From: Lewinella sp. JB7
Lineage (GTDB): Bacteria; Bacteroidota; Bacteroidia; Chitinophagales; Saprospiraceae
Length of the DNA: 64,000 nt
Direction of reading: 5' to 3'
Assembly: GCF_024297185.1 (NCBI RefSeq)
Contig: NZ_JANCTD010000008.1
Location: 186,001 to 250,000, forward strand
The notes below the pieces were generated by a model. The model was given only the letters and a program-made list of their open reading frames with translations, ran no database searches and was not told where the DNA came from. The first letter of the stretch is position 1. Every line of letters starts with the position of its first letter. Of this stretch, positions 54,656 to 63,577 are shown in pieces. The position numbers and the translations under genes are program-made.

Positions 54656-55363
54656 ATGTTCCTGAACCACCTTATTTTACTCCTGCAAGCGCAGGGCGAC
54701 CTGAACCTGGACCCCGTCGCGCCTCCAGCCATTGAAAGTGAAAGCCTCCTCGATGTTCTGCTCGAGTCCGGTATCCTCACCATGGTTATCATTGGCATCC
54801 TGCTATTGCTGTTCATCATCGGACTGTACATCTTTTCCGAGCGTTACATCACCATCAAGGCGGCAGGATCCGACGACGAAGGTTTTATGGAAAGAATCCG
54901 GCGGGAGATCTCTACCGGGAACATGGCCAACGCCCGGGCGCTCTGTACGACCACCGACAGCCCGGTAGCCAGAATGGTAGATAAGGGACTGCAACGAATC
55001 GGTCGCCCCCTCCGGGATATCGATGCCGCCGTTGAAAATGTGGGCAACCTGGAAGTCTTCCGTCTGGAAAAAGGCCTCAGCACCCTGGCCAGTATCGCCG
55101 GAGCAGCCCCCATGATCGGCTTCTTCGGTACGGTCACGGGTATGATCAACGCGTTCTACGAAATGTCGAATGCCCAGAATATCACCCCCGACGTACTGGC
55201 CGGTGGCATCTATTCGGCACTGCTCACCACCGCTGCCGGACTGTTTATCGGAATTTTGGCCTTCGTGGGGTACAACCTGCTGGTTGCCCAGGTAGAACGG
55301 GTGGTGTACAAGATGGAGCGTTCCACCACCGAATTCATGGACTTACTGCAGGAACCCGGCTAG
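54656..55363 (+). CDS. exbB: MotA/TolQ/ExbB proton channel family protein
   Basis: 235 aa with three transmembrane helices: ILTMVIIGILLLLFIIGLYIF near residues 40-60, and the paired LASIAGAAPMIGFFGTVTGMI and LLTTAAGLFIGILAFVGYNLL later. The TM2 motif GFFGTVTGM and the TM3 Thr in LLTTAAG are the conserved proton-path residues. It pairs with two ExbD proteins downstream to energise TonB or Tol. No tonB, tolA or tolB is adjacent. Confidence 0.93.
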   Translation: MFLNHLILLLQAQGDLNLDPVAPPAIESESLLDVLLESGILTMVIIGILLLLFIIGLYIFSERYITIKAAGSDDEGFMERIRREISTGNMANARALCTTTDSPVARMVDKGLQRIGRPLRDIDAAVENVGNLEVFRLEKGLSTLASIAGAAPMIGFFGTVTGMINAFYEMSNAQNITPDVLAGGIYSALLTTAAGLFIGILAFVGYNLLVAQVERVVYKMERSTTEFMDLLQEPG

Positions 55364-55409
55364 GGGGCAGTAGGAGTTAAGGAGCAACTTAAACTAAACC
55401 GTTACCACT

Positions 55410-55811
55410 ATGGGACTGAAACGATCGAATAAGGCCAATGCGCAGTTCAATATGTCGTCCCTGACGGATATCATATTTCTGCTGCTCATCTTCTTCATGT
55501 TGACCTCCAATTTCGTCCAGATACGGCCCTTCGATCTACCCAAATCGGATAGCCAGACGGTTGCCCCCACGAACATCGTGGTTGAACTGGAAAAGTCCGG
55601 CGCGTTACGGGTGAATAACATCACCGTCACCGAAGCCTCCGTCCTGGCCGCCCTGAGCGACGCGCTCGAACAGACGAACAACCAGAAGGACGCCACCGTA
55701 ACCATCGTTGCCGAAACCGGGGTACCCTTCAGTCGCATCACCCCGATCATGAATCTGGCGGCCCAGCGCCGCGCCCGCGCCATTATTGCCACCCAACCCA
55801 TTCAGGGGTAA
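55410..55811 (+). CDS. exbD: ExbD/TolR family protein, first copy
   Basis: 133 aa with an N-terminal basic stretch, one transmembrane helix (SSLTDIIFLLLIFFMLTSNFV) holding the conserved proton-relay Asp, and a periplasmic domain (TIVAETGVPFSRITPIMNLAAQRRARAIIAT). It forms the stator channel with ExbB. It lies 46 bases after exbB and 14 bases before a second exbD. Confidence 0.92.
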   Translation: MGLKRSNKANAQFNMSSLTDIIFLLLIFFMLTSNFVQIRPFDLPKSDSQTVAPTNIVVELEKSGALRVNNITVTEASVLAALSDALEQTNNQKDATVTIVAETGVPFSRITPIMNLAAQRRARAIIATQPIQG

Positions 55812-55825
55812 CCGATCACTTCGTT

Positions 55826-56218
55826 ATGGCCCTCAAAAAACGATCCAAGGTTAGCGCGGAATTCAACATGTCATCGCTGACGGACATCATATTCCTGCTC
55901 CTCATCTTCTTCATGCTTACCTCTACGGTGGTAGCGCCGAACGCGCTCAACCTGAAACTGCCGGGCCGTTCCGATACCCCGGCCGCCCCCTCCACGGAGC
56001 GGTTGGACGAGGTCCGGATTGATGCCGCGGGCGGATTTTTCTTCAACGACCGCCGGATCAGCCAAAGTGAGCTGGAAGCCCGTCTACAACCGCAGGCCAG
56101 GCGAGGCTACAGCATGTTGATCGCTCCCGACCGGGAGGCTCCCATTGAGGGTGTGGTGACCGTCATGGACATGGCCATGCGACTTGACATCAACGGGGTG
56201 CTGGCCGCGGAGGAGTAA
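55826..56218 (+). CDS. exbD2: ExbD/TolR family protein, second copy
   Basis: 130 aa, with the same SSLTDIIFLLLIFFMLTST helix and conserved Asp as the first copy but a distinct periplasmic domain (GFFFNDRRISQSELEARL). Two dissimilar ExbDs with one ExbB is a common Bacteroidota layout. Its last 135 bases (56084-56218) are overlapped by the antisense continuation of the next, convergent gene. Confidence 0.92.
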   Translation: MALKKRSKVSAEFNMSSLTDIIFLLLIFFMLTSTVVAPNALNLKLPGRSDTPAAPSTERLDEVRIDAAGGFFFNDRRISQSELEARLQPQARRGYSMLIAPDREAPIEGVVTVMDMAMRLDINGVLAAEE

Positions 56219-56668
56219 GGAGGCTACCTTTACGCGCCGCTTCAGGGTAATGGACCCCGGTACGCAGGAACCGAACTCACTACTGCCCCACCACGGTCCG
56301 GTAAGGACCAACTCCCCGGCCTGGTAGTCCACCCAGAGTTCGTACTCCTTCATGCACCAGGACACTGCGAGCCCGGCCTTATTATTCCGGAGGATCTGGG
56401 TTTCCGAGATACGCCAACTGCCGCTGCGGGTCTGAAACCCACTCAGTTGCATCTCCGCTTCCAGTTCCCCTAACTTGACGAAAGCCGTTCCCCTTACGCT
56501 AAGGCCGATTTGCTTGATGTTGAAGTAGAGCTCGAAACGCTCGGCAAATCCTCCTTCATTCTGCAACAGCAGTCCACTCCACGAACCGGATAGATCCTGG
56601 TACTGAGCGGTCGCGGAAGCCCAGCCGCACGTCAACAGTAGCGCGAATAAGTAGTACTTTAAGTTCAC
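56084..56668 (-). CDS. secreted small beta-rich protein, probable 3' frameshift/read-through
   Basis: 194 aa open frame from GTG 56668, 4 bases after a TACCTTTC -7 box. Signal peptide MNLKYYLFALLLTCGWASATAQ, then a beta-rich domain (DLSGSWSGLLLQNEGGFAERFELYFNIKQIG ... GSWRISETQILRNN ... LVLTGPWWGSS) that looks like a small lipocalin-like or YHS-type extracellular fold; no named family. The natural end seems to be near ITLKRR (about base 56232). The last 48 or so residues are the antisense of exbD and look non-coding. A stop (TAA) appears at about 56229 in the neighbouring frame, so an indel may have removed the original stop. Confidence 0.6.
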   Translation of the reverse strand: MNLKYYLFALLLTCGWASATAQYQDLSGSWSGLLLQNEGGFAERFELYFNIKQIGLSVRGTAFVKLGELEAEMQLSGFQTRSGSWRISETQILRNNKAGLAVSWCMKEYELWVDYQAGELVLTGPWWGSSEFGSCVPGSITLKRRVKVASLLLRGQHPVDVKSHGHVHDGHHTLNGSLPVGSDQHAVASPGLRL

Positions 56669-56672
56669 GGGC

Positions 56673-56680
56673 GAAAGGTA
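56673..56680 (-). promoter_or_regulatory. -7 box, leaderless arrangement
   Basis: TACCTTTC on the minus strand (one mismatch to TAnnTTTG), followed by exactly four bases and the GTG at 56668. Confidence 0.5.
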
Positions 56681-56707
56681 TTGCTTTTACGGTCCGGGCC
56701 CAAACGA

Positions 56708-56741
56708 CAATGCCCCCCGGTCGTGAGACCGGGGGGCATTG
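56708..56741 (-). terminator. terminator of the OmpA-family gene
   Basis: A perfect 15-bp inverted repeat (CAATGCCCCCCGGTC / GACCGGGGGGCATTG) with a GTGA loop, 30 bases after the OmpA stop. The T-tract is poor (TTGTCGTTT), but the GC-rich stem is among the strongest in the window. Confidence 0.75.
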
Positions 56742-56771
56742 CACATCAGGACAACGATAACGCGCGTGCGT

Positions 56772-58325
56772 TTAGTTGCGTCCGGATTCCATCTCCATAC
56801 CTTCGGGGGCGGGGTCCTCCGTGGCGTCGGACATTCCGGTAAGGAACTCAACCCGACGGTTGACCAGGCTGCGGTCGAGGGGCACGATAGCTTCCTCTTC
56901 ACCACGGTATTGCAGAATAAAGCGGTTACGCTCAATTTCGTGGTTGGTGACCAGGTGATCGATTACGTTGCGGGCGCGGCGGTAGCTAAGCTTGGTATTG
57001 TGCTCGGCATTGCCCGTGCGGTCGGTGTACCCGCGGACGATCAGGCGCATACCCGGGTTAGCGGTCATGACCCGGGCGATGCTGGCCAGCATACCGTAAT
57101 CGTCGTACTTCACCTCAGCGGAGTTGAGGGGGAAGTAGATCATCGGCAGGTAGATGGCACCGCCGGCGGTGTTGATGCGGGTAGAATTGTTGCGGTTGCC
57201 CTCGGCTACGGAACGTGCGATACTGGTATCGATCATTTCCTGGATCTCACCCTGGGTGAGGGGAGCGTCGATGCGCTCGGTAACGACACCATCGGCGTTC
57301 ACGACTTCACCTTCCCGGGGGGGGAAGAAGGGTTCCAGATCGCGGTAATCGGGCACGCCGTCCTTATCGCTGTCGAGGGTGCGGCCGCGGCTATCTACGG
57401 GGACACCACTGGGCGTATCGGCTTCCTGATCGATCGAATTGACAATGCCGTCACCGTCGTCGTCCATCGTGGCTTCGTCAACGCGACGGTTGAGCGTGGC
57501 GATATCTTCCTTGACGGGAGTAAAGGCGTTGGTCCAGTAGCGGGGCTCGGTCTTACGCTCGGGATTGCCGAGGTTGAAGTTCAGCGAGATACCGGCTACG
57601 TTCTGCACGTCGCGGAAGTCACCATTGTCGTAGCCGTCTATCAGGTCGGCGCGGTCACCTAGTGGTACGAATACCTGGTATTCAGCTCCGATGTTAACGC
57701 GCTCGTTGAGGCGGAAATTGATGCCCGTTCCGAAAGCGGCGTGGGTACGGAAGGTGCGGTCAATCTCGCCGTTGCGGCCTTCATCATAGGGTTGGCCGGT
57801 GGGGTTATTGCTGGGGCAACCGAAGCCACGAACATTGCCGTTGCACTGAAACTGACTAGAGTACGCGTTTCCGCCGGCACCCGCCATCATAAAGATGTTG
57901 ATGTTACGGATGTCCCCCTTGAAGGTAAAGTTGTTGAGGGTCACCACTCCGTATGCGGTCCCGCTCAACCAATTGGTTTCGAACCGACGGTTGTCGGCAT
58001 TGCTGCCTGTCTCGTCATCGCCCTTGCTACGGGCGTAAAGTGCGTCTACCCGGAGCGAGAATAAATGATCCAGTGACTTGCGCAGGTGAATTCCGGCTCC
58101 GTAACCACCTTTGGACGTCACGTCGCTCGACAGCCACGAGTACACCGGGGTGATGCCAAACTCCAGCATCGAATTCTGGTCTCGTTTGTTGACGGGAGCC
58201 TGCATATCCTGACCCGTCATCGCGGACGTGGTGTCGGCCATGCTGGGCACCGGGGTGCCCTGGGCGGAAATGGTTCCACCCAGGCCGAGGCACAGGCAGA
58301 GGAGAGATAAGCTGAGAATTTTCAT
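56772..58325 (-). CDS. OmpA family outer-membrane protein
   Basis: 517 aa. Signal peptide (ends near TISAQ), an N-terminal beta-barrel region (about 40-270), thrombospondin type 3-like Ca2+ repeats (DDDGDGIVNSIDQEADTP, DSDKDGVPDYRDLEP) and a C-terminal OmpA domain that binds peptidoglycan, with the typical GYTDRTGNAEHNTKLSYRRARNVIDHL block containing the conserved Asp and Arg. Its -7 box lies about 115 bases upstream, leaving a long 5' leader with a small hairpin, as in other ompA-type mRNAs. Confidence 0.92.
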   Translation of the reverse strand: MKILSLSLLCLCLGLGGTISAQGTPVPSMADTTSAMTGQDMQAPVNKRDQNSMLEFGITPVYSWLSSDVTSKGGYGAGIHLRKSLDHLFSLRVDALYARSKGDDETGSNADNRRFETNWLSGTAYGVVTLNNFTFKGDIRNINIFMMAGAGGNAYSSQFQCNGNVRGFGCPSNNPTGQPYDEGRNGEIDRTFRTHAAFGTGINFRLNERVNIGAEYQVFVPLGDRADLIDGYDNGDFRDVQNVAGISLNFNLGNPERKTEPRYWTNAFTPVKEDIATLNRRVDEATMDDDGDGIVNSIDQEADTPSGVPVDSRGRTLDSDKDGVPDYRDLEPFFPPREGEVVNADGVVTERIDAPLTQGEIQEMIDTSIARSVAEGNRNNSTRINTAGGAIYLPMIYFPLNSAEVKYDDYGMLASIARVMTANPGMRLIVRGYTDRTGNAEHNTKLSYRRARNVIDHLVTNHEIERNRFILQYRGEEEAIVPLDRSLVNRRVEFLTGMSDATEDPAPEGMEMESGRN

Positions 58326-58439
58326 GGAAATGATTCTAGAAATTAGATTGTTGGGTGTAGCCGGTGGGTCGGCGGTGGTTCTTCATACGGTATGGTTCCG
58401 GCAATATGCCGATGCTAGGTTAACTTCTAGTTCATGCGT

Positions 58440-58447
58440 CAAAGGTA
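58440..58447 (-). promoter_or_regulatory. -7 box of the OmpA-family gene, long leader
   Basis: TACCTTTG on the minus strand, exact match. The gene starts at 58325, so the leader would be about 108 bases; it contains the hairpin CGGCA-TAT-TGCCG (58400-58412). Confidence 0.6.
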
Positions 58448-58474
58448 GCAGTTGTTCATTAAACATACATCCTT

Positions 58475-58503
58475 TTTGTAATTACCGTCGCTGACTACCT
58501 TTG
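58475..58503 (+). promoter_or_regulatory. promoter of the ureohydrolase-like gene
   Basis: TTTG (58475-58478), 17 bases, then TACCTTTG (58496-58503, exact -7 match). It diverges from the OmpA -7 box 50 bases away. The ATG at 58517 follows after 13 bases. Confidence 0.7.
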
Positions 58504-58516
58504 CCGGCCATTGCCT

Positions 58517-59602
58517 ATGTACAGCACCTGGTTATCACCCACCTCCGTCGATCGCTCCAATTTCGCCTCCGCCACCGTCGCCCACCGGCTGGGAGACAAG
58601 CCCTCTACGGCGACGCGGGTAGCGCTCATCGGACTGAATGCGGCCACCGCCGATGGGGTGCGGCGCCAGCTCTACGCGCACTACTGGGACTTCGGAAATC
58701 TGGAAATCGTTGATCTGGGTAATCTCCGTAAGCAAACGACCGATTTTGCCATTCCGCTGCTTCGCGAATTACACTCCGCCAGCATTGTACCCGTTCTGCT
58801 GGGCGACGACGAACATATGCAACGCGCTCAGTATCTGGCCTTCGGCGAGTTGAATCGACAAGTAGGCATCTTCGCCATCGACCGCCGGGTAAGCTTACGG
58901 CCGGAAGGAGCGGAAGAGCCGGCGGGTGCCCTCGATGCCGCCATTCACCGTACCCAGTCCCCGGTGTACCATCTCGCGCACGCCGGGTCACAGCGGCATT
59001 TACTGCATCCGGCGCTTGAGTACGTATTCGCTTCCCGCCACTTTGAATCCTACCCGCTGGGGCAGGCCCGGGCCGACCTGGCCGATCTGGAGCCGGGAAT
59101 CCGGGATGCCGACCTGCTGGCCCTCCACATCGGTGCAATTAGCTGGTCGGAGGCCCCCGCGCAGGGGGGGTATCATCCCTCCGGATTTACATTACAGGAG
59201 GCGGGGCAACTCTGCTATTACGCGGGCAACAGCGACCGGCTATCCTCCTTTGGCCTGTACGGCTTCGATGCGGCCCACCCGGGCGAGGATGCGCAGCGAC
59301 TTACCGCCGCCGCCTACGCCCAGCTGGTCTGGTACTTCCTGCACGGCCTGAGCCGACGGGCCGGCGACTTTCCAATCACTCTTACCGGAATGGCGGAATA
59401 CGTGGTCGAAACCAGCCTGGCCGGCCGGCTAACCTTCTGGCGGTCACCCCGCACCGGTCGGTGGTGGGTACAGGTCCCGGTCGACGCCTACCGCGGTGAA
59501 GCCCGTAACCGCCTGATCGCCTGCAGCTACCAGGATTATTTGGTGACCAGCAAGGAGGGTAAGCTGCCCGACCGGATACTCCAGGCCTTCTCCCGCTATT
59601 GA
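58517..59602 (+). CDS. ureohydrolase-fold protein (arginase/formimidoylglutamase family) with degenerate metal site
   Basis: 361 aa from ATG 58517. The fold family is suggested by the arrangement of IVPVLLGDDEH (96-100), GIFAIDRRVSL (120-124), LLALHIGAISWSEAP and FGLYGF, which occupy the places of GGDH, DAHxD and SxDxDxxDP in arginases. Most Mn ligands are missing: DAHxD reads IDRRV and the DxD motif reads HIGA. It is therefore probably not a classic Mn-dependent ureohydrolase; it could be a pseudoenzyme or have changed chemistry. Bacteroidota appear to carry a conserved relative annotated as formimidoylglutamase, so the drift may be old. Histidine-degradation genes are not adjacent. Confidence 0.78.
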   Translation: MYSTWLSPTSVDRSNFASATVAHRLGDKPSTATRVALIGLNAATADGVRRQLYAHYWDFGNLEIVDLGNLRKQTTDFAIPLLRELHSASIVPVLLGDDEHMQRAQYLAFGELNRQVGIFAIDRRVSLRPEGAEEPAGALDAAIHRTQSPVYHLAHAGSQRHLLHPALEYVFASRHFESYPLGQARADLADLEPGIRDADLLALHIGAISWSEAPAQGGYHPSGFTLQEAGQLCYYAGNSDRLSSFGLYGFDAAHPGEDAQRLTAAAYAQLVWYFLHGLSRRAGDFPITLTGMAEYVVETSLAGRLTFWRSPRTGRWWVQVPVDAYRGEARNRLIACSYQDYLVTSKEGKLPDRILQAFSRY

Positions 59603-59851
59603 GCTGCTTAAACCGCCGGGAATGGGATTTTTCTCCGCGAAAGCCTATCTTCACCAGCACTTAGTTTTTCGTAGTAGCCACATTCCGGCGTCCCTCAGAC
59701 CATAAACCGACCTTCTATTAGTTTCTGCTACGGTCCCGTACCGTCAGTAGAGCCTGTTTTATTTTATGCCGGCGTCGGGGGGTCATTTGCCCCGCCGAGC
59801 AGTTTGCGCCGGTTGCGTTCACCACCTTGTCTTTAACACACACTTTACCTT
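59603..59851 (+). other. 249-base spacer, nothing recognisable
   Basis: No gene or strong hairpin is seen. The stretch is moderately AT-rich around 59655-59770. It must contain the promoter of the downstream type B T9SS gene, but I cannot place it; the ORF starts at TTG 59852. Confidence 0.4.
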
Positions 59852-62800
59852 TTGAACACGCTTTCCTTCCGCTCCATAATGGCGCTGGGTTTGCTGATCG
59901 GCCCCTCCTCATACGTCGGCGCGCAGAGCGCCTGTGGTGAGGAAGATCCCTTTTTGCTACCCCCCGCCCGCACGTTCTGCGTCGATACCAACGACGTGGC
60001 CCGCATATCCTTTAACCTGATTAACCAGGGTGAACCGGGAAACTACAACGTAGCCTTTCCGGACGGGACCGATACCACGTATATCGGGATTGCCACCTCC
60101 GTTCAGGTCGAGCATGATCTTTATTTCCACTGCTCTAATCCGCCGGGGTCACCAGATCCTCCCCGGCCGGGAGCGGAATTCTATACGTACAAGGGCCAGC
60201 TGGTGATTACACGCACGGACTGCGTGGACGAAGATCAGAAGCCGCAAATCGGTACCTACCCCTTCAACGTTCTGCCCAATCCCATTCAGGATATCGTGGT
60301 CGACGACGTCTCGTGCCGCAGCGCACCGTACGGGGTCGATCTGACGGCTAAAGTATGCAACGAAGCCCTGGTCAGCGGCTATCGCTGGTTCGTCGACGGT
60401 GAGCAAATCGAAGGGGCCACCGCACGAGAACTTAAGGGCTTCGTCTTCGCATCGCCCGGCGTGCACACGGTCGGACTGGCGGTCACCACCCACAGCGACA
60501 AGTGCGAGTCGTTTACGTTTGAACGGACGATCGAGATCACCACTGCCCCGTCCATAGAACTCGACTATCAAGTCGATAGCTCCGCGCTTTGCTCCCCGTT
60601 AATCACGGTCACCACCCGTGCACGATTTGAGAACGCCACCTTCTTCCGGTGGACCAGCACGGCACCCGACGTACACTTTTCCGACCCGACGGCGGCGAAT
60701 CCGGTCATTACTATTCTCAACGGTCAGGCGAGTTCCCGGCACATAACGGTGACGGCCGGCAATGACCACTGCGACGCGGTAAGCGAATCGTTTACCATTT
60801 CGACTTACGGAAAGAACGTTATCCGACCCGGTGGCCCACTGACGGTATGCTCGGATACGCCGTCACCCCTCTGCGATCAACTCGTCTACGAACACCAACC
60901 CCGCCGGATACGGTGGTCTTCGTCGGACCCTATCGACATCGATGATCCGAGTGCGGAATGCCCCGAGATCAGAGCTGCGGGCCGTGGCGTGTACACCCTG
61001 TACGCTCACGGTATCGACATCTGCGGCCTACCGTTTGCGGATTCCCTCTCCGTCCGCGTAAGGGACGGCACCCCCCTGACGTACGATTTCTCCGCGGTAG
61101 ATACTCTCTGTGCTGCCGGAGGTGCGCTTCCCTTGTTGGATTTCGTGGACCGCCCCGACAACGTGAGTGCCATTACGGGGAAAGGCATTACCGGTAACCG
61201 CTTTGACCCCACGGGGCTCAGCGGCCCGGTGGCGGTTGAGTTGACGGACAGCTGCGGGTTGCGCTACGCAGTTGATTTCTACGTGATTCCGGAGGGTAGG
61301 TACATCGGAGGGAACCTGCGGGTGTGCCACGGCGGATCTCTTGATTTGCAATCCGTTCAGGAAGGGGAGTACAGTGGTCCCGGAGTAACGGACAATGTCT
61401 TCGTCTCGGCAGGTTTGCCGGAAGGGAAATACAGCATTCACTACGAAAGTACCGCGTTCTGCGGGGGTGGGGGAGACTTCACCGTAACCGTTGATCCCGT
61501 TCCGGTGGCGGACTTTTTTATTGCCAACACGGCCTGCCGGGGGGGCGGGGCCGCGGGAGCAACGTATACTTCCGGCGAGCCCATCCAACTGGTGAACCGA
61601 TCGAACGCCCCGGTGCTTTCCTACGCCATACGGGAAACGGGGGAACGCATAGAGCGAAAGGAGGAGGCTTCCTTCACCCTGTCTAAGCCGGGCACCTATG
61701 GCATCGAACAAGTTGTCGCAACCCCCGACGGATCGTGTACAGATACCTTGCTAAAAGTAATTGAAATCGTACCGACGTTCCGTCCAACCTTCACCTTCCG
61801 AATTGACAGTGCCGGCTGTGATTCGCTCCGGATACTATTCCACAGCAACGACGCCCCGTCAGGTGCCGCCTACACCTGGGCGTTCTCGACGGGTGAGTCC
61901 AGTCACGCCGAAAACCCGGTCCTGAGTTTGGCCCGCCCCCACGTAAGCAGCGTACTACAGGCGACCGTAGTGGCAACCGACGGGTGCACGAGCCGCCGCG
62001 ATACCCTGCGTATGCCACTGCCGCGCCGGTTTCAGATCGGCATCGGCATCCTGAACGATAACAATACGGTTTGCTCCGGAGATACGGTCTTCCTGGTAGA
62101 TAATTCAGTCAATGCCCACGAACTCCGGTTCACGTTCCCGGACGGGAGGGTGAGCGAGACGGTGCCCCCATATTTGGTGGTATCCAACGAGAGCCGAACC
62201 GTACTTAAGTATCCCATCCGCGTGGATGGTACCAACCCCGGTTGCCCGTCGCGCTTCGCGGTGGATACTCTGTACGTACTGCCCGTGACCACCGAGGCCG
62301 CCTTCAGCCTGAATTACGACGAAAGCTGTTCGCCGACTAGGGTGGAGGTCGTCAACCATTCCACCCCCGGCAGCAGTGGTCAGCTTTCGTGGGGCGACGG
62401 CACGATGCAGCATCTGGCGGCCGGCGACACGGCTTACCACACCTATACTTCCACCCGCGACAGCGCCTTCCTGATCTCCCTGGTGGCCCGCCTCTGTGGT
62501 CGGGACACCTTTGCCACCCATTTCACGGTACGTGGCCGCCCTGACGCCAGCTTTCGTGCAGCGCCTGTCCGGACGGCGTGCGTTGACGAGGAAATGACCT
62601 TCGTACCGACCGTCAGCGAGCCGGGCACCAGCTTCGAGTGGCACTTCGGCGACGGGTACACTTCGCGCCATCCATCTTCCCGACACACTTACCGAAACCC
62701 GGGTCATTACCTGGCGCGATTGCACGTTGTCAACGAAAACGGCTGCCGGGCGGTGGACAGCCTGGAGGTAGCCATTGAAGAATACGCTGGGCCCCCGCTG

Positions 62801-63577
62801 AACGTAGTGATCCCGCCCGCGGTATGCGTAAATGCGCCGCTGAACATTGCGGTAATCGGAGGCGGCACCCCGGCAGCGTTGACCTACGACTACGGTAATA
62901 TGATGCGCACCCGGGAGCCCGTGGCCAGGCCTTACCAACAAGCGGGGCAGTACATCGTGAGTCTGACGGCGACCGACCACAACGGCTGCCGTGCCGATAC
63001 CTCCGCCGCGATCGCCGTCCATCCCGAGTTCAGGGTCGCGATTACGCCCACGGATCCGGTGACGGTAGAATTCGGAACGTCCCTGGACCTTACGTTCTCC
63101 ATGTCTCCCGAACGGCACCTCGACAGCATCCGGTGGGAAGGCCACCAAGTACACAACCCCCACACGCAGTGGACCGAGGTAGTACCCCACCACGACGGTA
63201 TATATCGACTGCGCGTAACGGACGAATACGGCTGTCTGGCCACGGACTCCCTGGAGGTTTTCGTCCGTAAGGATTACGAGGGTCGGGTGTATGCTCCGAA
63301 CGTCTTCAGCCCCAACGGCGACGGGCACAACGATGCCTTCGCGCTCGCGGCGAAACCCCATACGGTTCGCGAGGTTCAGAGCCTGCGCATCATCGATCAG
63401 TGGGGTACCATGGTATACGAATGTCGCCACTGTCCCACTGATGGCAATTCCACCGGATGGGACGGTAATATCGGGGGAAGACCGGCCAGGTCGGGTGTTT
63501 ACTTATGGGCCGCGGAGATTGAATTCGTCGACGGCAGCAGAAGGGTACTTACGGGCGACCTCACCCTCATTCGCTAG
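59852..63577 (+). CDS. large Ig/PKD-repeat secreted protein with T9SS type B (CHU_C) C-terminus
   Basis: 1241 aa. Signal peptide ending near YVGAQ; many PKD/Ig-like beta domains with recurring ATDGCTSRRDTL, FEWHFGDGYTSRHPSSRHTY and RPYQQAGQYIVSLTATDHNGC blocks; many Cys. The C-terminus APNVFSPNGDGHNDAFA ... IIDQWGTMVYE ... WDGNIGGRPARSGVYLW is the gliding-motility-associated CHU_C / type B sorting domain. It is exported by T9SS and attached or released at the surface; adhesion is a plausible role. Start: TTG 59852 gives a full signal peptide (MNTLSFRSIMALGLLIG); ATG 59879 gives a shorter one. Confidence 0.88.
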   Translation: MNTLSFRSIMALGLLIGPSSYVGAQSACGEEDPFLLPPARTFCVDTNDVARISFNLINQGEPGNYNVAFPDGTDTTYIGIATSVQVEHDLYFHCSNPPGSPDPPRPGAEFYTYKGQLVITRTDCVDEDQKPQIGTYPFNVLPNPIQDIVVDDVSCRSAPYGVDLTAKVCNEALVSGYRWFVDGEQIEGATARELKGFVFASPGVHTVGLAVTTHSDKCESFTFERTIEITTAPSIELDYQVDSSALCSPLITVTTRARFENATFFRWTSTAPDVHFSDPTAANPVITILNGQASSRHITVTAGNDHCDAVSESFTISTYGKNVIRPGGPLTVCSDTPSPLCDQLVYEHQPRRIRWSSSDPIDIDDPSAECPEIRAAGRGVYTLYAHGIDICGLPFADSLSVRVRDGTPLTYDFSAVDTLCAAGGALPLLDFVDRPDNVSAITGKGITGNRFDPTGLSGPVAVELTDSCGLRYAVDFYVIPEGRYIGGNLRVCHGGSLDLQSVQEGEYSGPGVTDNVFVSAGLPEGKYSIHYESTAFCGGGGDFTVTVDPVPVADFFIANTACRGGGAAGATYTSGEPIQLVNRSNAPVLSYAIRETGERIERKEEASFTLSKPGTYGIEQVVATPDGSCTDTLLKVIEIVPTFRPTFTFRIDSAGCDSLRILFHSNDAPSGAAYTWAFSTGESSHAENPVLSLARPHVSSVLQATVVATDGCTSRRDTLRMPLPRRFQIGIGILNDNNTVCSGDTVFLVDNSVNAHELRFTFPDGRVSETVPPYLVVSNESRTVLKYPIRVDGTNPGCPSRFAVDTLYVLPVTTEAAFSLNYDESCSPTRVEVVNHSTPGSSGQLSWGDGTMQHLAAGDTAYHTYTSTRDSAFLISLVARLCGRDTFATHFTVRGRPDASFRAAPVRTACVDEEMTFVPTVSEPGTSFEWHFGDGYTSRHPSSRHTYRNPGHYLARLHVVNENGCRAVDSLEVAIEEYAGPPLNVVIPPAVCVNAPLNIAVIGGGTPAALTYDYGNMMRTREPVARPYQQAGQYIVSLTATDHNGCRADTSAAIAVHPEFRVAITPTDPVTVEFGTSLDLTFSMSPERHLDSIRWEGHQVHNPHTQWTEVVPHHDGIYRLRVTDEYGCLATDSLEVFVRKDYEGRVYAPNVFSPNGDGHNDAFALAAKPHTVREVQSLRIIDQWGTMVYECRHCPTDGNSTGWDGNIGGRPARSGVYLWAAEIEFVDGSRRVLTGDLTLIR

